64,000 nt of DNA from Peromyscus leucopus (Eukaryota; Chordata; Mammalia; Rodentia; Cricetidae). How positions within the stretch are numbered: the first letter of the stretch is position 1; every line of letters starts with the position of its first letter. The stretch is taken from assembly GCF_004664715.2 (NCBI RefSeq), contig NC_051071.1, positions 9,098,809 to 9,162,808 of the forward strand, read 5' to 3'. This document shows, piece after piece, positions 25,481 to 36,989 of this stretch. A program made the translations under genes and the position numbers. The notes beneath the pieces were generated by a model. The model had not been told where the DNA came from and did no database searches. It was given only the letters and a program-made list of their open reading frames with translations.

Positions 25481-26935
25481 AAAAACAAATATGATGAATC
25501 ATAAAAGTTGGGGGTGGCTTGCTCCTAGATGAAAGACAATTACGGACCTAGCAGTGGATGTGTCTGATTCTCATCTTGTCAACAGCTTAATAACTCTCAG
25601 AAAGTCCTTAGCCACAGTGCTTATGTCTGAGCATTCACATTGTGGACTTGGTGTTTTCCATGATTTCATTTGGAAGCATTAAAATAAAAGGTGGGGTACT
25701 AAAATAGCCATTCTCTCCGCTGTGCACCCCAGATAAGTTTGCTCACAGCTGCCAGTTTGCACTCACATACCTTTTATCTTGTCCCCTGTCACAAGCTATC
25801 CAGAAGAGCAGCATTAAAGGCAGCGGTGTGGGACTCCGAGTATTGACGAAGGCTGTAAAGTGGAAAATAAACAGTGTGTCTATCACCAGGCTACAGGAAC
25901 GCAGCCCTCATAGCTCGGAAATGACAGTCAGTGGCAAGCAACTAATTGGTCACCAGCTTTGGAAGAAATATATTCTTCCAGACCTCTGTCACTTGCCATG
26001 TTCTTTAAACTCATGAAAAAAAATACCAGGTTGAAGTGTTGGCACTAACCTCCAAAGGAAAGAAAATGGAGAGCTAAGGCTGCAAGGCTGGGCAAGTACT
26101 TTGGAGACTGAGTGATTGGAGGCATTCACAGCTAAGAAGAAAGAGTTAGTTTCTACACTATAACTGAGTTGCCCATTGTGTGCAGGTAGGCTGTGAGGCT
26201 CACCCCGGGTGTGTGATGAGTGTGGTATGTCATGTAACATCTTCCTGAGAGTGAATTGAATGTGGTCACTGAGTATTCATGTGTCCCTTTCCCCTTTTGT
26301 CTGTCTTGGTGAGGTTGTGACATTAGTGAGATTCAGGAGAGCAAGAGGGAACATGTTCATATCCTAAGAGAAGGATGTCTTAAATAAACATTAACTAAGG
26401 AAAAGAAAGCCAAGTATAGGGTAATGGGCATTTACAGGCCTGGACCTATAATTATACCATAATATTAAGTTTAAAATACTGAATGGGAAATTGTTAAGAT
26501 GTAAATAAAATCTACTTAAAGCTTTCATATTTCAACTCTGAATGTAGACACATCGTGTATATAAAAAGAAAGAATAAAATCAAACTTGCCACCCCCATAT
26601 ACCTGTTATTTAAATGTGTGTCTCCAATCAGTCTAATTTTGTTCATGGTGATTTCATGTGTCAAACTAAAGTACACCATTTTCACAAGACTAACCATTTG
26701 GTCACCTTCATAACACAGATGTGTATAGCTTTATAACCTGAACACAGCTGATGTGCTGGGGAGCCTTGCATCTGCTGTCATTGACTGACAGTAGAGGGTC
26801 CCAGACCTCTAGGGCTGTACCCCTTTTCTTTATTGGCATATGTGCATTGTATCAAAGAAGTCCACTGTCTCCTCAGATTCTTACACAAGCACAAGACTAT
26901 AACAGTGAAAATCACGTAAGAGTTGACAAAAAGCA
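25481..26935. other. Unique sequence
   Basis: Nothing recognised. CpG-bearing unique sequence lies at 25820-25930. Confidence 0.55.
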
Positions 26936-27040
26936 GTGCTGTGACTTGAATGTAAAAGTGTCCCTCAAAGGCTCCTGTTGTTCCTAGGTGGTAGCATTGT
27001 TTTGGAAGGTTATGGAGACTCTGGGATGTACAACCTAGCT
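26936..27040 (+). mobile_element. MaLR-type LTR fragment, interrupted by a B1
   Basis: AGTGCTGTGACTTGAATGTA and GTCCCTCAAAGGCTCCTGTT match the first ~100 bp of rodent MT/ORR-type LTRs. The match stops where the following B1 begins, and no continuation is clear on the other side. Confidence 0.55.
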
Positions 27041-27171
27041 GCTGAGCATGGTGGTTCATGTCCTTAATCCTAGCACTCAGAGCTGAGGCAGAAATATTGT
27101 GAGTCTGGGGCTAACTCAAGCTAATATAGAAAGATCCAGTATCAGGGGGTGGAGGGCGGGGGGCGGGGGGG
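27041..27171 (+). mobile_element. B1 SINE with a G-rich tail
   Basis: GCTGAGCATGGTGGTTCATG, CTTAATCCTAGCACTCAGAG and GCTGAGGCAG are the 5' half of B1 (7SL-derived). The 3' end is degenerate and the expected A-tail is replaced by a G-rich run (27145-27171) that fits a G-quadruplex pattern. Confidence 0.75.
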
Positions 27172-27400
27172 AAATGGAGAGGGAGAGAAAACTAAGTTCT
27201 TCTGATCTTCCTTCCTTCTCTCCTTGGGGTTAGGGGCAGGGAGACAATCCCTGACTACTTCTCTGACTTCTTCCTCATTTTCTTTCACCGGCAAGTGCTC
27301 CTCTAAGTTCCCTGCACATCAAGTCTGTTCTTGGCACTGGTTTCTGGAGGATCTTAAAATTCACATTTTTAACGTAATAATAAAATTCACAGTGCTTTCA

Positions 27401-27495
27401 CCATTTAGTGTATGCCAAGTAGTGTGTTGCCGTGTTCTCTCATTCAAACCCCTCAAATCACAAGAGAAGATATGCACTCCATTTATCAGCTGGGT
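27401..27495 (-). repeat. Probable MIR, antisense
   Basis: TGTATGCCAAGTAGTGTGTT, TCTCATTCAAACCCCTCAAA and ACTCCATTTATCAGCTG follow the reverse MIR 3' region ('tgccaggcactgtg...tctcatttaatcctcac...ccattttacagatg'). Confidence 0.55.
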
Positions 27496-27524
27496 TTTGT
27501 GAGCAATGCCTCAAGAGGAGGCTT

Positions 27525-27592
27525 GTGTCAGCCTGGGTTACGTAGTGAGACCCTGTGTCCAACCAAAACAACACAAGAAGAAGAAGCAGATA
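27525..27592 (+). mobile_element. B1 SINE 3' fragment
   Basis: GCCTGGGTTACGTAGTGAGA followed by CCCTGTGTCCAACCAAAA and an AAG-rich tail is the B1 3' end. The 5' part is missing. Confidence 0.6.
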
Positions 27593-29231
27593 ACAGAACC
27601 TGAAAAATTACATTCATTTAGGAAAGGAAAATCACCTATAGGGCAGTAGGTTGCAGAGTCACCACACAGCTGGTGGTCTCAATCACTAAGCCATCACCTC
27701 CTTGAAGGGACAGGGATGAGTGCTCCCTTCCAAGTCACATGATAGCAGTCATTGCTTCTGCACGCCCTTGGACACAGCCATGGTGGAAAATGAAGGGATT
27801 GTTACATAGTTAGGCGTTCAATGGCTTTGTTGTTGGGGAGACAGCAAGTTTTGACTCTGGAAATGATGGCTGTGCAGACTCAGTTTTCTCTTGGGAACCC
27901 AGCCACCCAAAGGTGCCCTGGTTCCCGTTGATTCCAGATTGAGCCACTGCTCTCTCTTGGCAGGACAGTGTGAGCCCGCACGGAAGCTCCAGCCATGTTT
28001 CTGACTTTACTACCCCTCCAACCCTGTGACTGGGAGCATTGTTGGGGAAGCCCTGAGGTCAGAATGGAGTATTTGTAAGAAAATGAGAAAAAATAAATGT
28101 TCCTCTTTCAAGGTTTCTGTTTGACAGTGTTTGCTAGACAAAGTAGAATTTCCACAGCACAAGTCCTTAGCTCAAGAGCTCCACTCGTCAGCAGTTATAA
28201 AATGTGCTTTCACCCAGCCTTCTCGCTTAGAAAAAAGAAAAAGAGAAATGTATCCACTCCAAGTGAGCTTTTTGCTAAACTTGTGTCTTTCCCTTGTTTG
28301 TCATGTTAATTACATCCCAGACAACCCCCTTTCAGAGAATTCTGCAATCAAACTCTAAAGCCCCATCAGACGGACAATGGCGTTTAAAGTGAACTGGTTT
28401 TTCCAGTAATAATGAACTTCATAGTACATTTACCTCAAAGCGAGTGCTCCTTACTGTTCCTGCTCTTCACTCCTTGGGGACCTGGTACAGGGAGGTATTC
28501 ACTCTCTTGCTCTTCAGTTCTGTGCCTGTAAGGTGAAGATAACATCTCCTCCAGTAGGGAATACACAGATTATTCTGTATGCCAAGCATCTGATTCATAG
28601 TAAGCAGATCTTGCAGGTTGACCATTCTATCATAGCCATAGTTTGTGTATACAAGAGATGAGTTTGTTTGAACACTCTCAGCTGAACGACACCTGTGTTT
28701 TCAGAGACCCCCTCCCTCCCCAGGAAGCAGTTTTCTCCACTCTGGCAGAATCCTGGGTTGTCAACTGAATGGACATAATGTGTACCATGAAAATGTAAGG
28801 AAAGCAAAGGGGAGAAGAAATACAACTTTGGCCCTCCAAGGTGAAGGGAAAATATCCCCAAGTTCCTTTGAGAAGGGCAATGGAGAACTAGCTGTCTAAG
28901 TGTCACTCACAGTCTGGTGTTAGTTTTCGAATAGACACACAGACTCCACAGTACAACACCTCTTGAGAGTTCAAATAATGACCAAGTTATTAAAATTCAG
29001 CTGCAGAACAGGGTGGTTGTGGCTATGTTATGATTGTGGCAAGAATCCCCTGCTCATCTGGAGTGAGATAATGACTCCTTTCCAGCTTGGCATCCCTGCT
29101 TATGAACACCAACAAGGAAGTCAGGATGCAGGAACACACACAAGCTTAACAGGAAACACAAATTTAAGTATTAAGAGGATGTATATCAGCTGACTTCGTT
29201 GTACAGTGATTTGAAGATTCACTTGAGATGG
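27593..29231. other. Unique sequence
   Basis: No genes or families recognised. Confidence 0.55.
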
Positions 29232-29593
29232 TGTAGTGGTTTGAATGAGAATGGCCCCCACAGGCTAATATGTTTGCATAGTTGGTTCACAGTTTGTGGA
29301 ACTGTTTGAGAAGGATTAGGGTGTGGTCTTGTTGAAAGATGTCACTGGGAGAGGGTTTTGAGGTTTCAAAAACCCACCCCAACCCCAGTGTCTTTGTTAT
29401 TCTGCATGCTGCCTGTGGGTCAGGTTGTAAAGCTCTCAGCTACTGCGCCATCACTGTGCCTGTCTGCTTCCTGCCATGATGACAATGGACTAACCCTCTA
29501 AAGCTGTAAGCAAGCCCCCAAATAAATATTTCCTCTTGAAGAGTTCCTGTGGGTATGGTGTCTCTTCCTTCCAACAGGACAGTGACCACAAAA
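29232..29593 (+). mobile_element. Rodent MaLR (MT/ORR-type) LTR, near full length
   Basis: It begins TGTAGTGGTTTGAATGAGAA and contains GATTAGGGTGTGGTCTTGTT and TGTCACTGGGAGAGGGTTTT. It carries CTGCCATGATGACAATGGAC and GCAAGCCCCCAAATAAATAT (poly-A signal), and ends ACAGGACAGTGACCACA. All are in the order of ERVL-MaLR rodent LTRs. Flanks GATGG and GATGC may be remains of a 5-bp target duplication. Confidence 0.85.
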
Positions 29594-29863
29594 GATGCAA
29601 GAGAACAAAGAACTTTATTTCACTGATAAAAGAAAGAAATGTTAGATGGAGAGGGGCTGATATGCCTCCTACTTTTGTGCTGCTGGCTGCTTTCATTTCC
29701 ATCTTGAAGGAATCTAGAAACAAGGCAGGATCTAAAGCTAGATTGACATGTACTGTGGAATCAACCTGAGTGGTCCTCAAAAGATTATTTCATTACTCCT
29801 GCACTTAGAACCTGAAGATGACTTCAGAATGAGAAATAGTAAAGGAAAGTCTGTGGGGTCCTT

Positions 29864-30363
29864 TGTAAGACAAACCTTAAAAGGTTTTATTAATTAAAAA
29901 AAAAAAAACAAACAGAGTCAGCTATTGGGGTGAAAACTGAGAGATCAGAGCAATAGGACAAGCCACAGTCAACCTCACCTCACCAACTCCTCAGCCTCCA
30001 GAGAGAGCTACTTCCTGTTTACTTATGCCTATATGCCTTTCTGTGCCCTGCCATCTCACTTCCTCTCTCTGCCAGCTATATCACTTCCTCTTTCCACCCA
30101 GCTCTATCACTTCCTGTCTGTACAGACCTCCAGACCTCTATGGTTAATTATTCCTGGGATTAAAGGCATGTGCCACCACTCCTGGCTCTCTTCCCAGTGT
30201 GGCCTTGAACTCACAGAGATCTGGATGAGTCTCTGCCTCCCGAATGCTAGAATTAAAAGCATGTGCTACCACTGCCTGACCTCTATGTTTAATATAGTGG
30301 CTGGATATTTCCTCTGATCCTCAGATAAGCTTTATTGGGGTGCATAAATAAAACATCACCATA
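29864..30363 (-). mobile_element. Solo LTR (ERV2-like) with B1 halves and an ETS-like repeat array
   Basis: Same family as 22165-22628, opposite orientation. It is bounded by a perfect 6-bp target duplication, GTCCTT at 29858-29863 and 30364-30369. On the minus strand: start TATGGTGATGTTTTATTT, AATAAA, a B1 5' half (GCAGTGGTAGCACATGCTTT...GATCTCTGTGAGTTCAAGG), a second B1 start (GAGTGGTGGCACATGCCTTT), then three GGAAGTGA units at about 25-bp spacing. It ends TTTTCACCCCAATAGCTGAC...TCTTACA. It has LTR size and target-site size but no internal retroviral sequence, hence a solo LTR. Confidence 0.8.
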
Positions 30364-30369
30364 GTCCTT

Positions 30370-30804
30370 GACCGAGCTTTGGTGTGGACCTGGAGAGAGT
30401 CTCTGAGAATAAATGTGCCCTTCTTTCACTTGCCGCATTCCAGTTCTGCTTCGTGGCATCTGTCTATGAGCATATATCATGTTTCTTCCTACTGTTATAA
30501 ACCAACAACCTATTAAACAGACAGGTGGTAAACTCTCATTTTGCTCTGAGCACTTGAGGTACAAAGGAAAAGACAACATTGCTACCTTCAGGAAGGTCAC
30601 TAGTGGCAAAAGTATAAATTTTATTAAGAATCACGTTCGTATGTCTTAGCCATCTGCAAAATGAACAGAACACAGGGAGGGACTGCAAAGTTCATATTTA
30701 GAAAGAATAGGCCAGTAGATATTAAATTTAATTTCATTAAATTTAAATGAGAAATCAAACTCCATATTGGATATGTGAATTCTTAAGTCTCTAATACGGA
30801 TTGT
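30370..30804. other. Unique sequence
   Basis: 30720-30755 contains overlapping ATTAAATTTAAT palindromes. Otherwise nothing. Confidence 0.55.
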
Positions 30805-31070
30805 GTGCTTATGTGTGTGCATGCATGGAGGTCAGAGTACAACCCCTCTGTTTCTTTCTAGGCTAAGTCACTTGCTGGCATGAAACTCACTAGCTTGGCT
30901 ATGCTGGATGGCCAAGGAGCTCCAGGAATTTGCCCCTGACTCCCAGCATTAGAGTAACTGCCAAGTACAAATCACTACATCTGGGTGTTTTCTGTGGGTT
31001 CTGGGATGGAACTCATGTTCTTGTCTTTACAAGGCAAGTGCTTTACTGAGGCTATCTCCTCAACCCCACA
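30805..31070 (-). mobile_element. tRNA-head/B1-tail composite SINE (B4/RSINE1-like)
   Basis: On the minus strand: head GTGGGGTTGAGGAGATAGCC, ACATGAGTTCCATCCCAGAA (B-box region), then AATGCTGGGAGTCAGGGGC (B1-like) and a tail CTCTGACCTCCATGCATGCA. Same composite type as 17854-18072. Confidence 0.65.
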
Positions 31071-31678
31071 TGTATGTGATATTGATAAGTATATGCTAAA
31101 GTCATTAAACATATTGAGATAGAAGTTTGGGGGTGACCATTATATTGAATCGTTGTTGATAAACAACTGGATGTTTGCAAACAATTGCTAAAAGACTCAT
31201 ATCTCATGTTAATATAGTACTTTTCCAGATGCACTAAAACCTACTTCATGTCATTTATCAATGTGTGCTTGTGTGCTATTGCCTTCCCACTTTCTCAGTG
31301 AACCACATAAATCATGGTTCCACCTCTGATAGCAGTCCATGCTGGCCAGCTTAGAACTTCCAATTCAACTACTTTTTATTGGATAGAACTGACTTATTTA
31401 CTATAAATGCATTGTGATAATGTTCTCATGAGATAACACCAACAAACTTCATAGAAAACTCATCTAGGTTCCAAAGTACGTACACTTTAAACCTTGCAGG
31501 GTATGAACACTTGACATTAACCTCTAGCATCACTACCACATTCAGACAACTTCAGGAGGCCACCCAGGTCTAGACATTAGTGTTCTAACCATGCTTCCGA
31601 GCTTTCTTTTCTAAAAGTCTTGTCTGTTCTCTGGTGCCCCATAAGTAGGAGAGTTGGTCCTATTTTGAGGGTGTTGGT
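31071..31678. other. Unique sequence
   Basis: Nothing recognised. Confidence 0.6.
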
Positions 31679-31882
31679 CAGTGTTTCTCAGCACCACCTA
31701 CACCAAGGACTAGCAGTTCTTTGTTCTTGGGAGACTATGTTGTACATTGTAGGGCGCTTAGCATTGGTGCCGTCTGCTGTTCACTAGAGGTGAGCAGCAG
31801 CCCCTGCCCTCCACCGTTTGTAATTACAGTGCCCTTGACTTTGCTAAACATTTCCTGGGCAGCAAATTGTCCCAACTTAAAA
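31679..31882 (-). mobile_element. MER20 (hAT-Charlie non-autonomous element)
   Basis: CAGTGTTTCTCAGCACC is the terminal repeat. GTTCTTTGTTCTTGGGAG, TACATTGTAGGGCGCTTAGC and GTTCACTAGAGGTGAGCAG follow the MER20 consensus in reverse, and the end CAAATTGTCCCAACTT is the degraded opposite terminus. MER20 is a eutherian element known for enhancer or insulator activity at some loci; activity here is unknown. Confidence 0.75.
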
Positions 31883-32037
31883 AAAATCACTAAGTTGGTA
31901 TAAAATAATATCAGGCATTTTTTAAAAGTGCAATGTAGGTCAACGAACAATGGATTGAATTGTAATTGACAAAAATAATGTGAAATCTAAATGATCCCAA
32001 AAAAGTATTTAGGAGGTTTTTGTTTGTTAGTTTTTTA

Positions 32038-32038
<1 letters not shown>

Positions 32039-32086
<48 letters not shown>
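32039..32086 (+). repeat. (TG)24 microsatellite
   Basis: Uninterrupted 48-bp TG run. Confidence 0.98.
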
Positions 32087-32091
<5 letters not shown>

Positions 32092-32999
32092 CAAGCCTCC
32101 TCTAATCACAGGGGTTTCTAGTTGTAAGTAATGACTGGAATTGTACTTACTCAGATCATGCTTGACCAGGAAGGAAGGGATTTTGAGCTTTGAGGTGGAC
32201 ATGGGCAGGAAGAGTAATCTGGAGGATCTAAAGACAAAATAATAATTTTGTTAGTGATAGATAATAACATGTTTTCTGACTCATTGAATGAAACCTGGCC
32301 ATGAGGTAATTTTGTCACTCATGATATCCACTGGGAGATGTGTCCAGAAGCAGCCAACAAAAAGTTAGCATACTGCATAGGAAAAGATTCTTCAGATCTT
32401 GTTATAATGGGGTTCAAGGTCACAGCACATTAGCAGAGTGCACGATTTCTGAATGGACTAGTTGGTTTTATTCAAAAGGCATCCTCTTACATTCTAGTTA
32501 GGGAGCCTTCAACCTTCAAATATGGATACACTGGAAAAGAGATGCAATCATGCGTGAGCTGAAATAGGACTAGATCTGCTTGGCCAATATCTCTCCTTTT
32601 CCTGAAGAACTAAAGGGCAAACAGTCCATCCAGTCCAGCAAGCTTGCTGTCCATCGGCTGGATTTATGTTGGATGGGGCACCAATAGGAATCCAGCATGT
32701 CACAAAAACAAGTTGGCTCAAAATTGTCAATTAAGTGGAGAAATTATGTGCAAAACTAGTATTTCAGAGATCCAGATCTTTTGTGGATAGTTGAGTCCTG
32801 GTGCCCTTTGACTTCAGAATACAATATAAGGACCAGCTGAGGTAAAGGGTACCACCAAGTCTGCAGTTCTTCCGTGTGTGATACTATCCAGGCAGCGAAC
32901 AAGCTAAGACTTTATTTGGTCATTTTTCCCTCCGATCTCACTTAAATTCTGACCCCAGTTCCTTTGTGGTCTCAACTGGAATGGTATAGGTTCTGGGCT
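32087..32999. other. Unique sequence
   Basis: Nothing recognised. Confidence 0.6.
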
Positions 33000-34010
33000 A
33001 GTGCCATCTAGAATTCATGCTGCTGAAAACTAAAAATAGCTGCCATGCATCTTTGTCATAATGTATTAAACCTGCACAAAAACAATTTAACAAGTCATGA
33101 TTTAAACAAAATGAAAGCTTAGAGGATAAAAGGGTTCTATATACAGAAGCATGTGCAACAGATGAAAATTTACAACAAAGGATATTGCAGGAGCAAAACA
33201 AGATAGATCTGAGGTGACGTTCGTATCAGTTTACCTTATAACAATAGGACACATAGACTTTAAACCCACTTGAACATTAGCTTTTGCATAATTAGGAGTC
33301 TGTCACCACCATTTCTTAGCACAAGAGTCAGCAGCGTTTTAGGAGCTGCTTGCAATGAATTGTGAGTCTATTAAATTTTCCGATTTCTCTCCATGCTTTC
33401 CTTTTTCCTTTTTTTCTTTAACCACAAAACACCCTAAAGATCATTTTTCTAATGCATTGCTCTGTCAAATCTGTATAAACAAGTATAAATGTTAAAAAAA
33501 GTAAAGAATACTAATCAAGAGACACAAGGCATACACTGCTTAATAAATCTTGCCTTCAATTTATTTGTCTAGTATTACAATGGCAGAGGAGATATCAATT
33601 AATATAGGCAAAGAGGACCCATAATTTATAATTAACTGGCAAGTGGTTTGTAGCAAACAGCAGCACCGAGTCTAATAGCCGGTAGAAAAATAACTAGTGT
33701 TGATTTGTCCCTCGGCAAATTAATAGAGTGCTTAGCAATGACAGGGTTACATAAAACTGCTAAATAAATAATCATCAGTGAGTTCGAGTGAAGCAGATCT
33801 TTAACAAGCTTAATCTGAACCTCTTGACATCTGTAGACTATGAAGAGATTAAATGGTAAGGGAGAGAAGATACAGAGTGCACATTGTAAGCCTGCTCCAC
33901 AACGGTACCAGATCATGTTCTTATGTAATGAGAAATAAAGAAACATTTTTATTGCAAAATTACATTGAGAAATGATTTTCATTATAATTAGAGGGAAATT
34001 ATAAAAGATA
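33000..34010. promoter_or_regulatory. Candidate conserved non-coding block, about 1 kb
   Basis: A long repeat-free AT-rich block with many ATTA/TAAT and TTTAAC motifs and scattered CpGs (CACCGAGTC, AGCCGGTAG, CCCTCGGC, GTTCGAGTG). Such composition is seen in developmental enhancers. The 116-codon minus-strand frame at 33632-33982 lacks any family feature. Conservation not tested. Confidence 0.35.
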
Positions 34011-34639
34011 TATCATGGAAACGCTGGACTGGAATTCACCAGATACGAATTTCACTACATCTCTTAACAATGAAAACACATCATTTTAGTCATTTTTGAT
34101 ATATTTTTGCTCGTTTGCTTCACTTTTATTGCTCACCTCTGTTCATGCCAGACATCCCTGCTCATATGTCACGGCAGCCACAGCCATGAAGCTTATTTTG
34201 GGGTTGTTATGACTCCACAGTAGAAGAAAATGAATGAAGGTCTGATACTTCAACATTTCCCTGGTCTCCCTGCCATTCTCAGCCATGAATGTGGACCCTA
34301 AGATTTTGTCATGGAATGTTTTATTACTCACAGCTTGTACTTTGCACTGTTTACATTACCATGAATTAACAGATTTCTGTAATGCCTTGAGTTCTTATCT
34401 TTTAACTGACCTTTATTTCTAGATGTATTAATATTATCATCCCACCCAATTATGCTTTTTGCAGTGAATTCAACCAGACCTTTCACTGATGCCCATACTT
34501 AAGATTCTCACAGAATGAGGAGATGCCTCAATTCTTAAACTGAAGCATATTTTCTCATGGGTTCATACGAGACAGAAGATGATGGCTTATTCTGTGGAGT
34601 GCTGCTACAACCAACTGCCTGACTCTGAGAAATTTATAA
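34011..34639. other. Unique sequence
   Basis: Nothing recognised. Confidence 0.6.
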
Positions 34640-35048
34640 CAGAAAGAGGAGCTCACAGACTCTGGACTGACAGCTGGGGGGCCTGCATGGGACCGAGCTA
34701 GGCCCCCTGAATGTGGGTGACAGTTTTGTGGCTTGATCTGTTTGTGGAGCCCCTGGTAATGAGACCAGGACTTGTCCCAGGTATATGAATTGGCTTTTTA
34801 GAGCCTGTTCCCTATGGTGGGATGCCTTGCTCAGCCTTGATGCAGCGGGGAGGTGCTGGCCATGCCCCAACTCAGTATGCCAGCCTGTGTTGACTACTGA
34901 AGGGAGGCCTCAGCCCCTATGAGGAGTGGATGGAGATGGGGGGGGAGTAGGGAGGAGATGGGAAGGAGTGTGAGAAGGGAAAGAGGGAACTGTGGTTGGT
35001 ATGTAAAATTAAAAAAAAATTCTTAAATTTAAAAAAAAGTTTAAAAAA
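34640..35048 (+). mobile_element. 5'-truncated rodent L1, 3' UTR only
   Basis: AGAGGAGCTCACAGACTCTG, ATGTGGGTGACAGTTTTGTG, CCTATGGTGGGATGCCTTGC and the G-rich segment ending AACTGTGGTTGGTATGTAAA with an A-rich tail are the rodent L1 3' UTR in order. Truncated before ORF2. No target duplication found. Confidence 0.85.
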
Positions 35049-36139
35049 ATCTGTGTTCATTCATGACAGAGGAATAAAAAGAAAGGAAAGGGGGGGGAGC
35101 ACTGTGTGAAGCCTCTTTTACAAAGGTTTTAACCTCCCTGTACCACATGACCTGCAATCGCCACCTCTCAAATGCTGTTCTGATGATTAAGTGACCAGGA
35201 ATATCAGGAAGGCCGAAAACCTCCAAACCATTGCCCTCTACAGTGTGGCACTAGGAAGTCACACGCTTCACCTTGCCCCAGGCCTTTGCTGCAAAGGACA
35301 GCCTTTCCTGTAGTCTTGGGCTTTTTCACTGACAAGTCCTTTGCTTCCGGAACTTCCTCTCCTTAGGATTTTGCAGTTATGCTGTGTCTTTGTGCTTCTT
35401 ATTGCCCCAATAAGGTCAATTGAATTTGTGCATTTTTTTTCCACTAAGGTAAGCTAATTATAGGAGTGAGTCCAGTTGAACTACCAGACTCTTAAAGAGG
35501 AAGTGGGCCACAGAAAAGAGGATCCAAATGACTCTATTGGAGGACTTGATGGATTATTGCTGGCTTTAAAGACCCAGAAATGGGCTTCAGTTCTCGTGCT
35601 CAAGCTCAAGTAAGAGCCATGAGAGTTGGCAGATACTGAGTCTGATGCTGTGTGTCGGTCTTACTTTGTGGAGTAACTTACAGCCAAGGGCTCTGGTAGA
35701 GACTTCAAATTACCTGGCAATGCTCATGCCCTAGTTATCAGAGTTACTGCTTCTTTGCACTTCAGTTCACATTTCCAGCAAGCCTTGGCACAGTTCACCC
35801 TTAATACTCTATAAGAACTTTATGATTGCTTCTTGGTCCTTTGGTTCAGATCAAGTGCACTGTAAGAACTTGACAGTCACGTATTAGTGATAGTCACACT
35901 GAGCTCAAGGGGCTAACGAGATCATCTTTTACTAAGTTTTTTAAACTTAATCAATGAAGATTTCTCATTTTTCTTTTCATGCCCTGTATCTTCCAAACCC
36001 ACTAAACAAATCCCTCTTTTTTCAGTCACGCACCTAAAGACCACTCTCTAGATTTTCCTGTTTTCTACTACTACCATCTCTCTAGGAGTTTTTCTCTTCT
36101 CTTACATGGGATTTTGCAATAGCTTTAGAGAAAGGAGGA
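35049..36139. other. Mostly unique, possible old LTR and L2 traces
   Basis: 35485-35650 (GGACTTGATGGATTATTGCT) resembles the middle of the LTR type at 36140-36510. 35260-35420 has pyrimidine-rich L2-like order. Both are weak. Confidence 0.4.
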
Positions 36140-36510
36140 ATAATGGTCTCTTAAAAGGACCCATGTCCCAAACCCCAGGATGCTATGTTGACCTGGGGGG
36201 GGTAAGTTAGAGAAGGGATCAAGGTCACTGAGTATCTGATGATATGGGAGGAAGAGGGGGAGGAAGGTCTGTGACTGTGAGAAGGATTTGATGCATCATT
36301 CCTGGCTTTGATGACTGAAGAAGGGACTTAATTCACGGAATGCCTCTAAGAGCTGGTAAGGCAAAGACAGGGACCTTTCTCTGGAGCCTCCAGAAGGAAG
36401 GCTGTGCTGCCAATATTTTAACCCCATGATATCTGTCTCTGTCAGACCCCCAGGCAAGGACTCTTCCACTGCTCTGTCTCCAAGCCACCTGGTTGAGTTT
36501 CTGTCTGAAG
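36140..36510 (+). mobile_element. Ancient mammalian MaLR-type LTR fragment (MLT-like)
   Basis: AGAAGGATTTGATGCATCAT, CTGGCTTTGATGACTGAAGA, GGAATGCCTCTAAGAGCTGG and CTGGAGCCTCCAGAAGGAAG match, in order, a well-known mammalian LTR consensus. The 118-codon minus-strand frame here is its shadow. Confidence 0.65.
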
Positions 36511-36989
36511 CACTGAAATTAGAGGCTTCCTTCCCTTCAGCCATCGGGTCCTTTGCATTTGTTAAAGTGGCAATGGGAATTGAAGGCAGCTCTCTAGACT
36601 GTTCACTGTCAGCTTCCTTTTCTGGGTTTTGACTTCCATGCTTTCCCCACAATGATATTGATAATAAGGATTTGGTTGCAACACCTTCTGATGCTGTACA
36701 GCCTCTAATGGGCGACTAGAATCCACCAGCACTGCTGTGTCACGGTACACAAGGCTCGGTGTCTCAGTTCTGTTTCCAGCTTCGGGTCTTGCTTTGTCCC
36801 TTCCCGTCTCTCCTCTTCCTCTCTCATTCTGCAAAAACAGTTTCTACATTCCATACAACTTCAGCTTACCCACCGGATCTGGAATGTCCCTTAGACCTTT
36901 CTGTCTGCGGCATGCTTGTTTACACTGGTAAGTTCAGGAGGCCTGCTGATGTTCCTAACTTCTTCCCAGTGTACCCACCAGGAGCCCCA
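36511..36989. other. Unique sequence
   Basis: Nothing recognised. Frames in both directions overlap without gene features. Confidence 0.5.
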
